From Buddleja alternifolia (lineage: Eukaryota; Streptophyta; Magnoliopsida; Lamiales; Scrophulariaceae): DNA of 64,000 nt. The DNA is taken from assembly GCA_019426215.1 (NCBI GenBank), contig CM033399.1:36465022-36529021 (forward strand), given 5' to 3'. The notes beneath the pieces are model-generated. The model was given only the letters and a program-made list of their open reading frames with translations, had not been told where the DNA came from and ran no database searches. The position numbers and the translations under genes were made by a program. This document shows positions 35,567 through 46,419 of this stretch, piece by piece (the stretch's first letter is position 1; every line of letters starts with the position of its first letter).

Positions 35567-36092
35567 TTGTACTTTGATGATAGCATTATAATGACGAATT
35601 TTGCAAAACTTGACTTTGTGGCTCCTGACATTACAGGGAAGAATTATTTATCTTGGGTGTTAGATGTTGAAATTTATTTAGATGCAAATGGTCTTGAAGA
35701 CACGTTCAAAGAAGGAAACAAAGCATCTAATCAAGATAAAACAAGAAACCATGAGCCTCGTGTGACTGGTTCTGCTCCATTCCCTGAAATGAATGTAGCA
35801 ACACATAATCATTTTAATCATGAACAAAATCAAGGACGTGGACGTGGATATGGTCATGGAAATTGTGGTGGTTATTCAAAGAACACATCTTTCCACCAAA
35901 AGTGGAAAAAATAATGAAGAGAAAAATGAAGGTGGCCAAAATAGCAAATCTGTGGAAAATATATGGTATCGTTGTGGTGGTAAAGGTCATTGGTCACGTA
36001 CCTATCCTACACCAAGGCATCTTGTTGACCTTTACCAAGAATCGCTGAAAGTTAAAGGACAGAAGATAGAAACAAATTTTGCTTTTGAATAA
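35567..36092 (+). pseudogene. Copia gag remnant
   Basis: Begins MTNFAKLDFVAPDITGKNYL, continuing SWVLDVEIYLDANGL, the classic start of this plant Copia gag family. It then jumps over a large internal deletion to a glycine-rich stretch (GRGRGYGHGN). After a frameshift it reaches a degenerate knuckle (YRCGGKGHWSRTY, which lacks its last cysteine). A real start may be the ATG at 35591 (MTNFAK). Confidence 0.85.
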
Positions 36093-36356
36093 GGTGATTC
36101 TGATCATGCCTATTTTGATGACACTCAATTAGATGTTGATTTTTTTGCTGATCCTGATGAAAAATTGAACACTTGATTGGAGATGGGAGTGTTAAAAAAT
36201 AAGCTTGTTAAGTTTTAATTCTAGTTTATAAATAAATATTTAAGCATGTAATTTCTTTTTAAGATCAATAAATGAATTTATTCATAAGATTGCCTTTTCT
36301 CATATTAAATAATGTTGTTTGGTATTGATTTATTTCTTTTTATGTTTCAATAAAGA

Positions 36357-37699
36357 ATGAGTATTTACTCGATCAGCAGCAACATCAATAATGAAGATCT
36401 GTGTCTCCCTGATAGTGCAACAACTCACATCATCCTTAAGAATACAAAATACTTCTCTTATTTAGTAATGCAAGAAGCCAATGTTAGTACTGTATCGGGT
36501 AGTACAAAGTTAATTGAAGGCTCTAGCAGAGCTAATATATTGTTACCCAGGGATGTAATTTTATATAGATGAAGCATTATATTTTACTAAGTCTCAAATA
36601 AATTTACGAAGCTTCAAAGATATCCACCGAAATGGATATCATATTGAGACAACAAGTGATGGCAATATTGAGTATCTTTACACCACTAATACAATATCTG
36701 GTAACAAATGTATATTGGAAAAGTTACCTGCATTTTCCTCCGGTTTGTATTACATGCATATATCTACTGTTGAAACACATGTTATCTTAAACCAGAAGTT
36801 TGCGAATCAAAATAAGTTTGTTGTTTGGCATAAATGGTTGGGCCATTTCGGATCAATAATAATGCGAAATATAATTGAGAATTCATGTGGTCATCCATTG
36901 AAGAGCCAGCAGATTCTTCAATCAAATGATTTCTCGTATGCGGATTGTTCACAAGGAAAGTTGATTATTCGACCATCAACAACAAAAGTAAAAAGTGAAG
37001 CTCTTATATTTTTGGAACGTATTCAAGGCGGTATTTGTGGACCAGTACACTCGTCGTGTGGACCATTTAGATATTTTATGGTTTTAATTGATGCAACAAT
37101 AAGATGGTCACATGTATGTTTGTTATCAACTCGTAACCTGGCGTTTGCGAGATTGCTTGCTCAATTGATTAGACTACTGTCACATTTTCCTGATTAAGAA
37201 AATATGCATCAATAATGCGGGTGAATTTAGTTCCAAAACGTTTAATGGCTATTATATGTCTATTTGAATTGATGTTGAACATCCTGTATCACATGTTCAT
37301 ATACAAAATGGTCTAGCAGAATTGTTTATTAAGCATCTGTAGTTAATTGCAAGACCTTTACTTATGAGATCAAAACTTTCTATTTCTTGTTGGGGATATG
37401 CTATTTTGCATGCAGCAGCACTTATTCGCATAAGGCCAACAAGTTATCATAAGTTCTCCCCATTGCAATTAGTTTTTGGTCAGGAACCAAATATTTCTCA
37501 TCTAAGAACTTTTGGATGTACGGTATATCTTCCAATTGCTCCACCACAACGTACTAAGATGGGTTCTCAAAAGAAGTTAGGAATTTATGTTGGATTTGAG
37601 TCTCCATCTATAACAAAGTATCTAGAGCCGTTGACTAGAGACTTATTCATGGCTCGGTTGCTAATTGTTATTTTGATGAATCAGATTTTCCAACATTAG
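36357..37699 (+). pseudogene. Copia protease and integrase remnant
   Basis: The protease site is LPDSATTHIIL (36357-36572), with the usual DSA active-site context. Integrase follows at 36715-37197: the pre-integrase block (WHKWLGHFGS) and a broken core (VLIDATIRWSHV). The C-terminal part is at 37364-37699 (LLMRSKLSISCWGYAILHAA, FGQEPNISHLRTFGCTVY). Stops interrupt the core, including the region where the catalytic glutamate would be. Confidence 0.87.
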
Positions 37700-38149
37700 G
37701 GGGAGAAAATAAGAAGCTAGAAAAGAAAACAAAGTGAACTGAAAGTTCAAAAAATATTTCACTTGCAAGGTTTAGCTTACCAACTGCCAGACGCATTTAT
37801 TGAACTAAAGAAAGTGACTAAGTCACATGTACCAGCTGATGCTCCAGTAATAATTACTGTCCCTGAAGGACAAAGTAATGAGTTAACTGCTCGCCTTGCA
37901 GCGTGGTAGACCTATCAGTTCCAAAGATAGTAATCCTCGAAAAAGAAAAGAATCTATGGATCAAGATGGTCTAATCAAGGATAAAATAACTCCAGAAGAA
38001 TCCCCAGTCATAACTAATATTTTGGTTCCAAAAGAACCTCAGGTAACTGAAAATAATGAGATCTCAATAGATTATGTTATGAACGGGATACGATGAAATA
38101 GAAATGAATTCAATGTTGACAATATGATGTGATGAATGATAATGAGGAT

Positions 38150-39766
38150 CAAAAACCAAAGTTTGTTAATGCATGCAGAAAAAGAAATGATTGACCAAAA
38201 TGGAAAGACGCAATTGAGGCAGAGTTAAACTCGCTTGCAAAATGAAAAGTTTTTGGACCTATAGTCCGTACACCTGACGATGTAAAGCCAGTAGGATACA
38301 AATGGATATTTGTGCAAAAATGAAATGAGAAAGGTGAAATTGTAAGATATAAGGCACATCTTGTTGCCCAAGGGTTTTCGCAACGACCTAACATAGATTA
38401 TGAGTAGACATATTCTCATGTGATGGATGCAAATACTTTTCATTACATAATAAGTCTGGCAATGCATGAAAAAATTGATCTCCATCTAATGGACGTTGTT
38501 ACAACCTATTTGTATGGCTCGCTTAATATATGATATCTATATGAAAATCCCTTAAGGAATTAATATGCGTGAAGCATATAATTCAAGTTCTCGAGAACAT
38601 TATTCAATTAAATTAAATAAGTCTTTGTATGAACTGAAACATTCCAGACAAATGTGGTATAATTGTCTCAGTGAATATTTGTTGAAGGAAGGATATAAGA
38701 ATGATCCAATTTGTCCTTGCGTTTTCCTGAAAAGATCTGGAAATGAGTTTGTTATAATTACAGTTTATGTTGACGATTTAAATATCGTTGAAACTCCTTA
38801 AGAGATTCAAAAGGATGTAAATTGCTTAAAGAAAGAATTTGAGATGAAAGATCTTGGAAGAACAAAATTTTGTCTTGGATTGCAAATCGAATATTTAAAG
38901 AACAGAAATTTTGTATATCAAGACGCTTATGTATCAAAAGTGCTAAAGCAATTCTATATGGATAAATCACATCTATTGAGCACCCCGAGGTCGTAAGGTC
39001 ACTAGATGTGAACAAAGATCATTTTCGACCTCGAGAAAGTGATGAAGAACTACTTGGTCCTAAAGTATCATATCTAAGTGCAATTGGTGCACTAATATAT
39101 CTTGCTTGTCATACTCGACCTGATATAGCATTCGTTGTTAATCTATTAGCAAGATATAGTTCTTCTCCTACACGAAGGCATTGGAATGGGGTTAAGTAGG
39201 TACTTTGCTACCTTAGAGGTACAATCGATATGGGCTTGTTTTATTCAAATGTACCAAAGTCCAAATTGATTAGATATGCAGATACTAGATATATGTCTGA
39301 TCCTCATAATGGTTGTTCACAAACAGGCTAATTATTTACATGTGGTGGCACTGCCATTTCATGACAATCTATGAAACAAACTATATCGGCCACATCATCT
39401 AATCATGCAGAAATCTTGGCTATTCACGAGGCAAGTCGAGAATGTGTTTGGTTAAGATCTATGATTCAATACATTCGAGGGACTTGTGGTTTATCTTCTG
39501 GAAAAATGATCCTGACGATCTTATATGAAGATAATTCTGTGTGTATCGCACAATTGAAAGAAGGATACATTAAAGAAGATAGAACAAAGCATATTTCACC
39601 AAAGTTCTTTTTCACTCATGATCTTCAGAAGAATGGTGATATCAATGCTCAACAAATCCGTTCCAATGATGATCTTGCTGATTTGTTCACCAAGGCACTT
39701 CCTACACCAACATTTGAAAAACTAGTCTACAATATTGGCGTGCGTAGACTTAAAGATCTTGACTGA
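38150..39766 (+). pseudogene. Copia reverse transcriptase and RNase H remnant
   Basis: The RT start is broken (38150-38560). 38565-38801 has the SLYELKHSRQMWY block and the catalytic YVDD in VYVDDLNIV. 39008-39199 has the connection (YLSAIGALIYLACHTRPDI). 39371-39766 is RNase H with the tail (SATSSNHAEILAIHEASREC, TKHISPKFFFTHDLQ, DLADLFTKALP). Several stops separate these. Confidence 0.9.
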
Positions 39767-39988
39767 TATTGTCATGAGGGGGAAGAAAATACGCACTGCA
39801 CTCTTTTTCACTTAACCAAGGTTTTTCCCACTTGGTTTTCCTGGTAAGGTTTTTAATGAGACAACATCTGATTGCGTATTGATAGAATTATATACTCTTT
39901 TTCATTCACTAGGTTTTTGTCCCATTGAGTTTTTTCTAGTAAGGTTTTAACGAGACATATTCTTAAGTAATGGACATCCAAGGGGGAG

Positions 39989-40239
39989 TGTTATGAATAA
40001 TTATTTTGCGGATATCCATACAACTCCAAAATCTCTTCACCTCCATGTCTTCTCACTTTTCATCATTAATATGAATCAATGTAATTTACTCCCCTTATTA
40101 TGTAATCAACCTTTGAGGTTCTTTTTTTTTTGTGCCTATAAATAGGCTATGCCATTGTATTATACAGACACACAAAAATCAATAAAATAATTCTCTCATT
40201 CTCTAATCTCTCTACTTTATAAGATTTAGGGTTATTTCA
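39989..40239 (+). repeat. 3' LTR of the 32518-40239 Copia element
   Basis: 251 bp with a CTATAAATAG TATA-like box. It is preceded by the polypurine tract at 39981-39988. Confidence 0.93.
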
Positions 40240-40633
40240 TAATATTTTTTATCATTTTATTTAGACATTGATCATTAGTATATAAATAATAACAACCAAA
40301 ATAAGGTAGTTGTTTCTATTCTTTTATTTTGGAATTAATTATTAATATATATAATTTTTTTTCCTTCTATTTGACATTACCTATAAGTATATACTAATGT
40401 GTATTAGTTAAATAATAATAATTAAAATAAGGTAGATTGTAAAATTGCAAAAACAAAAAAAAAATCCCTTTTTTTTTGGGTTCAAGGACCAAAGTGATAC
40501 AAATTTGATACTTCGTGGACCACCGAAAATTGACATCCAATCACAAACCAAAAGGATTAAAGTGAGATGAGATTATTACTTTATGATGGTAGTGTAACAA
40601 ACTTTAGTTTAGGGATATTTATCCTTATATATA

Positions 40634-41267
40634 TACACACACACTAGCATGCACCTCGTGCTATGCAAATCAAAGATATGACCTTAAATGTGAAGATAAG
40701 GAGAGAAATTTTATACTGCAAAATTTAATTAACATAAGAAAAAAATGTAGAACCTCGAAAAGTATGAAAAATAAGCATAAGAATTGACTTGAGAAAACTA
40801 TGAGTGAAATGGACATAAAATTAAATTGGGCATTGGCTGGATGCACCATTTAATTAAATAAAAATTGAGAAGAGGTAAGAACATGAAGTAGATATAAAAA
40901 GCAACACAAGGAAATAGACTTGGTGATGGACTGAGGACTGACTCCAGGCACAAAATTATTTCGTCTTGGTTTTCTAATAAAATTTTAGAGTAATAAATTA
41001 TTCTTTTTCCAAATTTTTTATTTTTTTTAGAAATACAACAAATGTATAAGAAAAAAAATTAGGCTAGCCAGCAATTAAAATATGGGGAAAATTGAGAAAT
41101 TACCTTACAACTTGAAGTGATGAAAATAAATTAGACAAAACTTACTTAGCGTTTTGATTTAATATACACACTTGAAGTAAGTTTCAACATAACAATGCAT
41201 AAAACTGTACTTGCACTATATATACAAAAATTAACAATGCATGGAACAACGTACTGTAAACATATAT
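40634..41267. other. AT-rich DNA, no gene seen
   Basis: No repeat ends or frames could be supported. Confidence 0.5.
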
Positions 41268-41276
41268 AATTTTTAT

Positions 41277-42468
41277 AAAGCAAAATCCCATGTACCCCAT
41301 GTGATAGTCATTATTCTTCAAAAATTCCCCTGTGATAAAAAATTCCAAAGAAGACCCCTCCCTATGAAAAAAAATAAAGGTACAATTTAACCCCCTACGC
41401 GCGTAGTGCGCTTGGTTATAATTTTTTTGACCCTTTTGGATAATTTTGCCCCTGATTAACAATTATTGGATCAAATAGGATAAAATCGACGGTCCAGATT
41501 AATATCTATATATTGTTTAAATTTGATTAATCACATCCATAGATCTAAAAAATATCAACGGCTATAAACATATTATATTTAATATTTATTTTATTTAAAA
41601 AACATATTTTATATATAAATATATATTTTTGAATTTATAAAGATATTAAAAGAATATATATATACCGGGCCGCCGCCGTGTATAGACACCTCCGCCGTCT
41701 ACAACGCTTGAAAAATTGCCGGGGGTGTTTTTTATGATTTTGTTATTGGGTTTGTTTGTGGTGCAAATTGTTGAGGGGAGAAAGATTGAGAAAGAAGTAT
41801 TTGGAGGATTTGGAGGTGGTGGAGGTGTTGGTTGAGGACTTGGGGGAGGAGCATGTGGCGGACTTGGGGAGACGCAGGTGTCAGACTTGGTGGAGGTGTT
41901 GGCAACTGCCGGAGCAACATCTTTGATCCACTTTCGTTAGACATTTGGGATCCATTCGAAGGCTTCCCATTTTCAGGCGCGGTCGCCAATCGGGAAACGT
42001 CGTCGTTCGCTAGTGCTCGAATCGACTGGAAAGAGACGCCGACAGTGCACGTGTTCAAGGCTGATTTGCCGGGGCTGAAGAAGGAGGAAGTGAAGGTGCA
42101 GGTTGGTTGTTGTAGAGGTCAGCGGTGATGGGAGGCTACTGGGGAAGAAGATGGTGGTGGTGGTGGTGGTGGTGTATAGGAGATTGGAGATGGAGGTTTT
42201 GGGGAAGAAGAAGGTGAGAAAGAAGGAAAAGGAAATAAAAAATGAAATTAAAAATAATTATAAAATAAAATAAATAAAATATGGTTTAAATATTTTCAAA
42301 GTACAAGGGTATTTTCATCTTCACAAGAAAAATCAAAGTCAAAATATGTTTGAGGAGGTAGTGGGTATATTTCTTAAAAATTCAAGGGGGTAAGTTGATA
42401 ATTATTTTATCACAGGGGTTTTTTTGAAGAATAACGACTATCACACGGGGGTAAATTGGGCTTTACTC
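41277..42468. mobile_element. Pack-MULE-like element with a captured gene fragment
   Basis: About 100-bp imperfect terminal inverted repeats: left AAAGCAAAATCCCATGTACC then TGTGATAGTCATTATTCTTC; right, as reverse complement, AAAGCCCAATTTACCCCC then TGTGATAGTCGTTATTCTTC. The outer flanks share the 9-bp direct repeat AATTTTTAT (41268-41276 and 42469-42477). The left tip lacks about 4 bp present at the right tip. The interior (41650-42230) is far more GC-rich than the surroundings and contains exon-like sequence, which defines a Pack-MULE. Confidence 0.75.
41910..42104 (+). pseudogene. Class I small heat-shock protein fragment (captured)
   Basis: The frame reads [20 protein letters not shown], then a shortened linker, then [20 protein letters not shown] and [10 protein letters not shown]. 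This is the N-terminal arm and the first strands of the alpha-crystallin domain of plant cytosolic class I sHSPs (HSP17/18 family). The native N-terminus is missing and most of the alpha-crystallin domain after KVQV is absent. The sequence on both sides is unrelated glycine/proline-biased DNA. It lies inside a MULE-type element, so it is best read as a captured exon piece, not a chaperone gene. Transcription of the chimera from a TIR promoter is possible but not shown. Confidence 0.88.
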
Positions 42469-43390
42469 AATTTTTATATTAATGAACATTGTGTAGACGG
42501 AAATTTTGTTAATAGAAAATTTATTAATACAAAATATAATTTTGCATTATTTATAAAATGAAAAAAATTATATAGGAAGACCGTGAAAATACAAATAAGA
42601 AGCATAAGGATAGATGAAAAAAATAATCTATGGAAATGCTGAAATATAAAACGGACACAAAAAAGACGAAAGAATCAACTATGTGTTGGAAATCTTGATT
42701 GAGTAAATTGTGTTTAGCGCAATTTTATTGGAGATTTAAGTGAATTCCACATGTTGAGAGTGGAGTGTCTTTTACTTAAATTAATCTACGTTTTGAGTAG
42801 ATAAATTTAGAGTATTTAATTACTCAAATCCGATTTCGGGTGAATGAGAAATTAATTAGCAAAGTGTATCACTTAAAATGTTTCTCATAATTGGAATCAA
42901 TAATTGATGTGAACAAACGCGAATAAATGATCTCAATTATACGATCGACGGCCGCGGTCGTATAAGAAATAGTTCATTTAGTTCGTGGTCTAAAATGTTC
43001 AAATCGGAAAATTGAGGGACCAATTTGAAAGGACTTAATAAATCAAGATTCAAAGTTTTGGGGTCAAAATTAAAGTCTGTGGAAAAATAGGAGCTGAATT
43101 GCACAGCCGGATGGTGCAACCGCCCGCACCTAATCCTTTCCAGAAAATAGTGGCTTGTTATTGGTTGAGAGGCGGGTGTACGGTACACCAGCCACACCGG
43201 ATCATAACCATGTCAGGCGGATTTTATCTTTTAGCTCAGGGGTTGTTTTGAACAATTGCAACTCTTGGGGCTAATTTGAAAAGTCCGAAAAGGTGCAGTT
43301 AGGGGGCATTTTGTCCAAAAGACACAACCTTTGGGTCTTTCTGCAGAAATCCGAAAAGTCACACTTTTTGACCCAAAACCTTTCCTTCTC

Positions 43391-43398
43391 TATAAATA
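43391..43398 (+). promoter_or_regulatory. LTR promoter TATA box (repeated in each LTR)
   Basis: TATAAATA in a C-rich context (TATAAATAGCCCCCCATAG). The same position recurs in LTRs 2-5 at +3736/3737 steps. It sets the element orientation to plus together with the tract before each downstream LTR. Confidence 0.7.
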
Positions 43399-43454
43399 GC
43401 CCCCCATAGTTTGGATTTATTTACACCAATATCATATTCTCTTCTCTCTTTTAT

Positions 43455-43695
43455 TCTTAGTACTAATTTGAGTACTTTGAATATTCTTTTGTTTCTTAAA
43501 TATTAATTTTAATATTTTAAGAATAGTGTTGAATATTAAATGCTAAATTGAGCATTTAAAATATTCTTGAAGTTCTTAAATATTATTTTAAGAATTATTT
43601 AGTACTAATTTGAGTACTTTAAATATTCTTAAATATTATTTTAATATTGTAAGAATAAGTTTGCATATTAAATGTTTAGATGTGCATTTAATTCA
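43455..43695 (+). other. Serial hairpin region in the LTR
   Basis: Just downstream of the TATA box lie consecutive short palindromes: AGTACTAATTTGAGTACT (twice), AAATGCTAAATTGAGCATTT, and several TTCTTAAATATT...AATATT..AAGAA stems. Most loops share (A)AATTTGAG or AAATTGAG. The 5' part of the LTR has similar ones (ATCTACGTTTTGAGTAGAT). They would fold in the RNA leader. Confidence 0.7.
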
Positions 43696-44111
43696 TCCAT
43701 GTCCATCGAGAGAGTTTGGAACAAGTATTTTGTTCGCTAGGCTCGAAAATTTGTAGTGGTACTATTTTCGAGACGTTTGTCGTTGTATCTTGGGAGACAA
43801 TTGCCGTATTCCGTGACCACCAAGTGCGGGGCAATATTGTCTTAAGGAAATAGGGTAACCCTTGCCTCGACATATCATTATCATTTTGCATCTTCATAAA
43901 CACCGCCTGTTACGCGCTAGAATTTTTCCCAACAACTTAAGACAATAATTTTGGAGTGTATTATGAAGATGGTTTGCTCCGAGTTATCTATGTCTATGCA
44001 AGGCAGCGGATATATTAGCAAACAGGGAGTTCAACACAATTTTTTCAAATCAATAATAGTATTAAATTGCTTTGATATGAATGACTAACAATTTAATTTT
44101 ATTGTGCATAG

Positions 44112-44312
44112 GTTGGAATACAATCTGGAAATGCTAATGTGGTAATTAGCAACCCTTTTGCATATGGAAAATATGTTCCAGGCATCAATTGGAACTGTTC
44201 CAATCGAAACTTAATTGTTATTGTTCAAGGGCACGTTGTCATTGCTAGTGGACATGACCGAACTAAAACGTGGAAGCTATCAAAGGCAAAATATTGGTTA
44301 CAAAACAAATAA
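44112..44312 (+). CDS. Unidentified 66-codon open frame in the array unit
   Basis: Directly after an acceptor-like site (TTTTATTGTGCATAG, ending 44111) an open frame reads VGIQSGNANVVISNPFAYGK, then YVPGINWNCSNRNLIVIVQG, and ends WLQNK before TAA. It has no ATG at its start, so it would need splicing from an upstream exon such as 43963-44088 (MKMVCSELSMS). The same frame is kept in internals 2-4 at +3736 steps, but those copies are too recent for this to show selection. I do not recognise the family. It could be a captured plant exon. Confidence 0.35.
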   Translation, partial: VGIQSGNANVVISNPFAYGKYVPGINWNCSNRNLIVIVQGHVVIASGHDRTKTWKLSKAKYWLQNK

Positions 44313-45207
44313 TGAGATAAGTTCTTATTATGAATTATCAATTTTATAATTGCTTTATTTGATTACATATTGTGTTGAATAATATTAAATGTGATTTAAT
44401 ATCTAGTTATGCAACAATGATGTAATCATGTTAGAAAAACTTGAGCATGCGGTATTATGTGATTAAAACATTTAATTATATTTTATCTTGGTGATATTCT
44501 TGATAAAGAATAAATAATTGTTCATGCTTAAGATTGCGTTATTTTACTACGCATATATGAAGTAATTGTTTAGAAGTTCTCTTTCGACTTATGAATAAAT
44601 GCAATAAGTGCGATTCTTCACTATGTTTGACAATCTTTAGTATAAAACCTGATCACAATGAATGAAGAAATGCATCATTTAAATAATTGATTTAAATTGT
44701 TTGCATGTTATTTTCATGTGATAGTGACGTTTATTTAAAGAAGTCAATTTCGTGTTAAGAACAATTATTGCATTATTTAGAGTTGTAGCCTACAATTTTC
44801 ACCATAAAAGTGAAATAGTTGTTGAGGCTAAACTAGTCATTGTTTCGTTTAAGCGAAAGAAAATCGAGTCTATTTTTAAGAAATTAAAATAGACAATGTG
44901 TAACGTCGTCACTATGAACCTGTAAGGTTCTAAGTGAGAATTTTTCCAAATGTTTCATATTATGAAACATACTCTCCGAAGAGAGAAATGTGGACGACAT
45001 ATTGTACAAAGTACACAACTTGGTCAAGAATAAAGAATGTTAATGGTCGGAGTAAGATCGAGAAAGTTGATCAAATGTCTAAAATTAAATCCAAGAAAAT
45101 GACCTTAAGGCCTTAGACAATTTGGTAAAATAGTTGGTGCACTGACAATATTCGGAATAAAGATAAGTCAAAATTGTCTTTAATTGAGGACAAATTGAAC
45201 CATATAA

Positions 45208-45383
45208 ATGGTGGGTGTTCGTCTAAGACGATCCCAACCACACAAAATGTGTGTGATCATCAAGACAAACCAAGCTAGGCAAATGGTGGGTGATTAAATC
45301 ACTAAAACCAAGCTAGGCAAATGGTGGGTGGTCGGACCTTACGCTCTCTACTGTAGTGAGAGGTAACTAAACGAATGGTGGGT
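45208..45383 (+). repeat. ATGGTGGGT motif, four copies
   Basis: ATGGTGGGT occurs at 45208, 45283, 45321 and 45375; two are preceded by CCAAGCTAGGCAA. The same 9-mer forms the tract immediately before each downstream LTR (46410-46418 here). Confidence 0.85.
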
Positions 45384-46409
45384 CGACACCGGTGCTACAC
45401 ATACATCCGAGCTGGAAAGGCAGATGTATTGAGTATCACTAGTAATTGACGTAATGACCTTTTGAAGGCATTGATTAGAGTTCGTAGATATATAAAATAT
45501 GCTATGAACTGTGACTACTCTATACGATATATCCAAGTGTACGAATAGAATACACTGAGGAAAATGGACATTCTTTATTGGCTAGATTTTGTGCCACCTT
45601 TTCGATACATTGTACAAAATAGTCGACAGTCGTAAGGGCACAAAATAGCATGTAAAGTGGTAGTCTCGACACATATGTCGAAGATATAAAACCATTAGCA
45701 GTGATTTTAAGTGGCATTGTCTCTATTGATTGAGTAAGATCAAATGAGAATGTATGGATCCAAATGTATGCCTAAAAGATCAAATAAACTGCATATCGAT
45801 GGGAATGGGCCTAAAGCCTACATAATTAAGAATCGACATAGTGGAAACCCAACCTTGTTGACTGGAGATCCCAAGATCTTGGTTCAATGGGAGAACGAAA
45901 TTATGAAGATTCAGTGATGCACTTGAGGAGTTTAAAACACCTACCCATTCCTAGGATAAACAAGTGCAACCTGCAGAGCGTAGCTGAGGTTAAGCAAGTA
46001 GCTTTTAATGATTCCTATACTGTCTAAATGTGTGACGCAACAAAGTGGGGTACGGCAGGGTACTCTTTATAGGAGATCACCTATGTAAGTGAGAAGTGAG
46101 GGCCGCTTCAATATAGTAAACACTTATGAATCCAAGATGGTGTTCCATGGCCAAAACGGACCCAATTGAGAACAAAATCTGTTAGAGAAGTTATTGTGTG
46201 AGTATCATTGTCTTGGTTTACACAAACGGCTGGCCAATTCAAGACATCACGTTCATTGGGGAGCCAAGTAAATCCGATGGTATTTCACTAAGGAAGGTTC
46301 AAAGCCACAAGCTACCTCTCCTGATGCAATAGCTTTTCGCCCGAACTCTCTCATTGTCTGCATAGTCTGCATTGCGTCTGCATAGTCTGCATTTGCATTA
46401 ATTTCATTC

Positions 46410-46419
46410 ATGGTGGGTA
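46410..46419 (+). other. Polypurine-tract-like sequence before LTR2
   Basis: ATGGTGGGTA abuts TGTTGG of the LTR, the position expected for the plus-strand primer. It is a weak polypurine tract, being interrupted by T. It recurs before LTR3, LTR4 and LTR5. Confidence 0.5.

Larger units (their letters stand above)
32518..40239 (+). mobile_element. Old Ty1/Copia retrotransposon inserted in the MULE-like element
   Basis: The two LTRs (32518-32765 and 39989-40239) begin TGTTATGAATAATT and end TTTCA. They differ at roughly 9% of sites, so this is older than the 14238-18972 element. AGGGGGAG directly precedes the right LTR (PPT). Gag, protease, integrase, RT and RNase H remnants follow on the plus strand with many stops and deletions. 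The 5' leader was itself invaded (32858-35287). No convincing 5-bp TSD was seen. Confidence 0.93.
31559..40624. mobile_element. MULE-like element with approximately 400-bp TIRs, holding nested retrotransposons
   Basis: 31559-31968 and the reverse complement of about 40255-40624 match for roughly 400 bp (GAATAAATAT versus GGATAAATAT at the tips, CCTTATTTTAA and GTTATTATTTA inside). A 9-bp direct repeat TTATATATA flanks it (31550-31558 and 40625-40633), as expected for Mutator-like elements, though it is low complexity. Subtracting the Copia insertion at 32518-40239, the element is only about 1.3 kb and non-coding. Confidence 0.78.
42684..43934 (+). repeat. LTR1 of the array
   Basis: 1251 bp. 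The TATA box TATAAATA is at 43391-43398. It differs from all other LTRs at offsets near 299, 408, 452 and 458, and from LTRs 2-4 at 1161. Confidence 0.97.
43935..46419 (+). mobile_element. Internal domain 1 of the array
   Basis: 2485 bp, without gag or pol. It differs from internals 2-4 at about 43948, 43996 and 44025 and by one fewer A near 45561. It contains a short spliced-looking ORF pair (43963-44088; 44112-44312), the ATGGTGGGT motif repeats, and an 18-20-bp tandem (GTCTGCATAGTCTGCATT twice) at 46355-46395. Its 3' part resembles the non-coding tail seen after RNase H in some plant Copia elements. Confidence 0.9.

Noticed and set aside
41732..42058. 108-codon proline-rich minus-strand frame
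   Set aside because: It is antisense to the captured sHSP fragment and made of GGTGGA-type repeats. It could be part of another captured piece, but nothing supports that.
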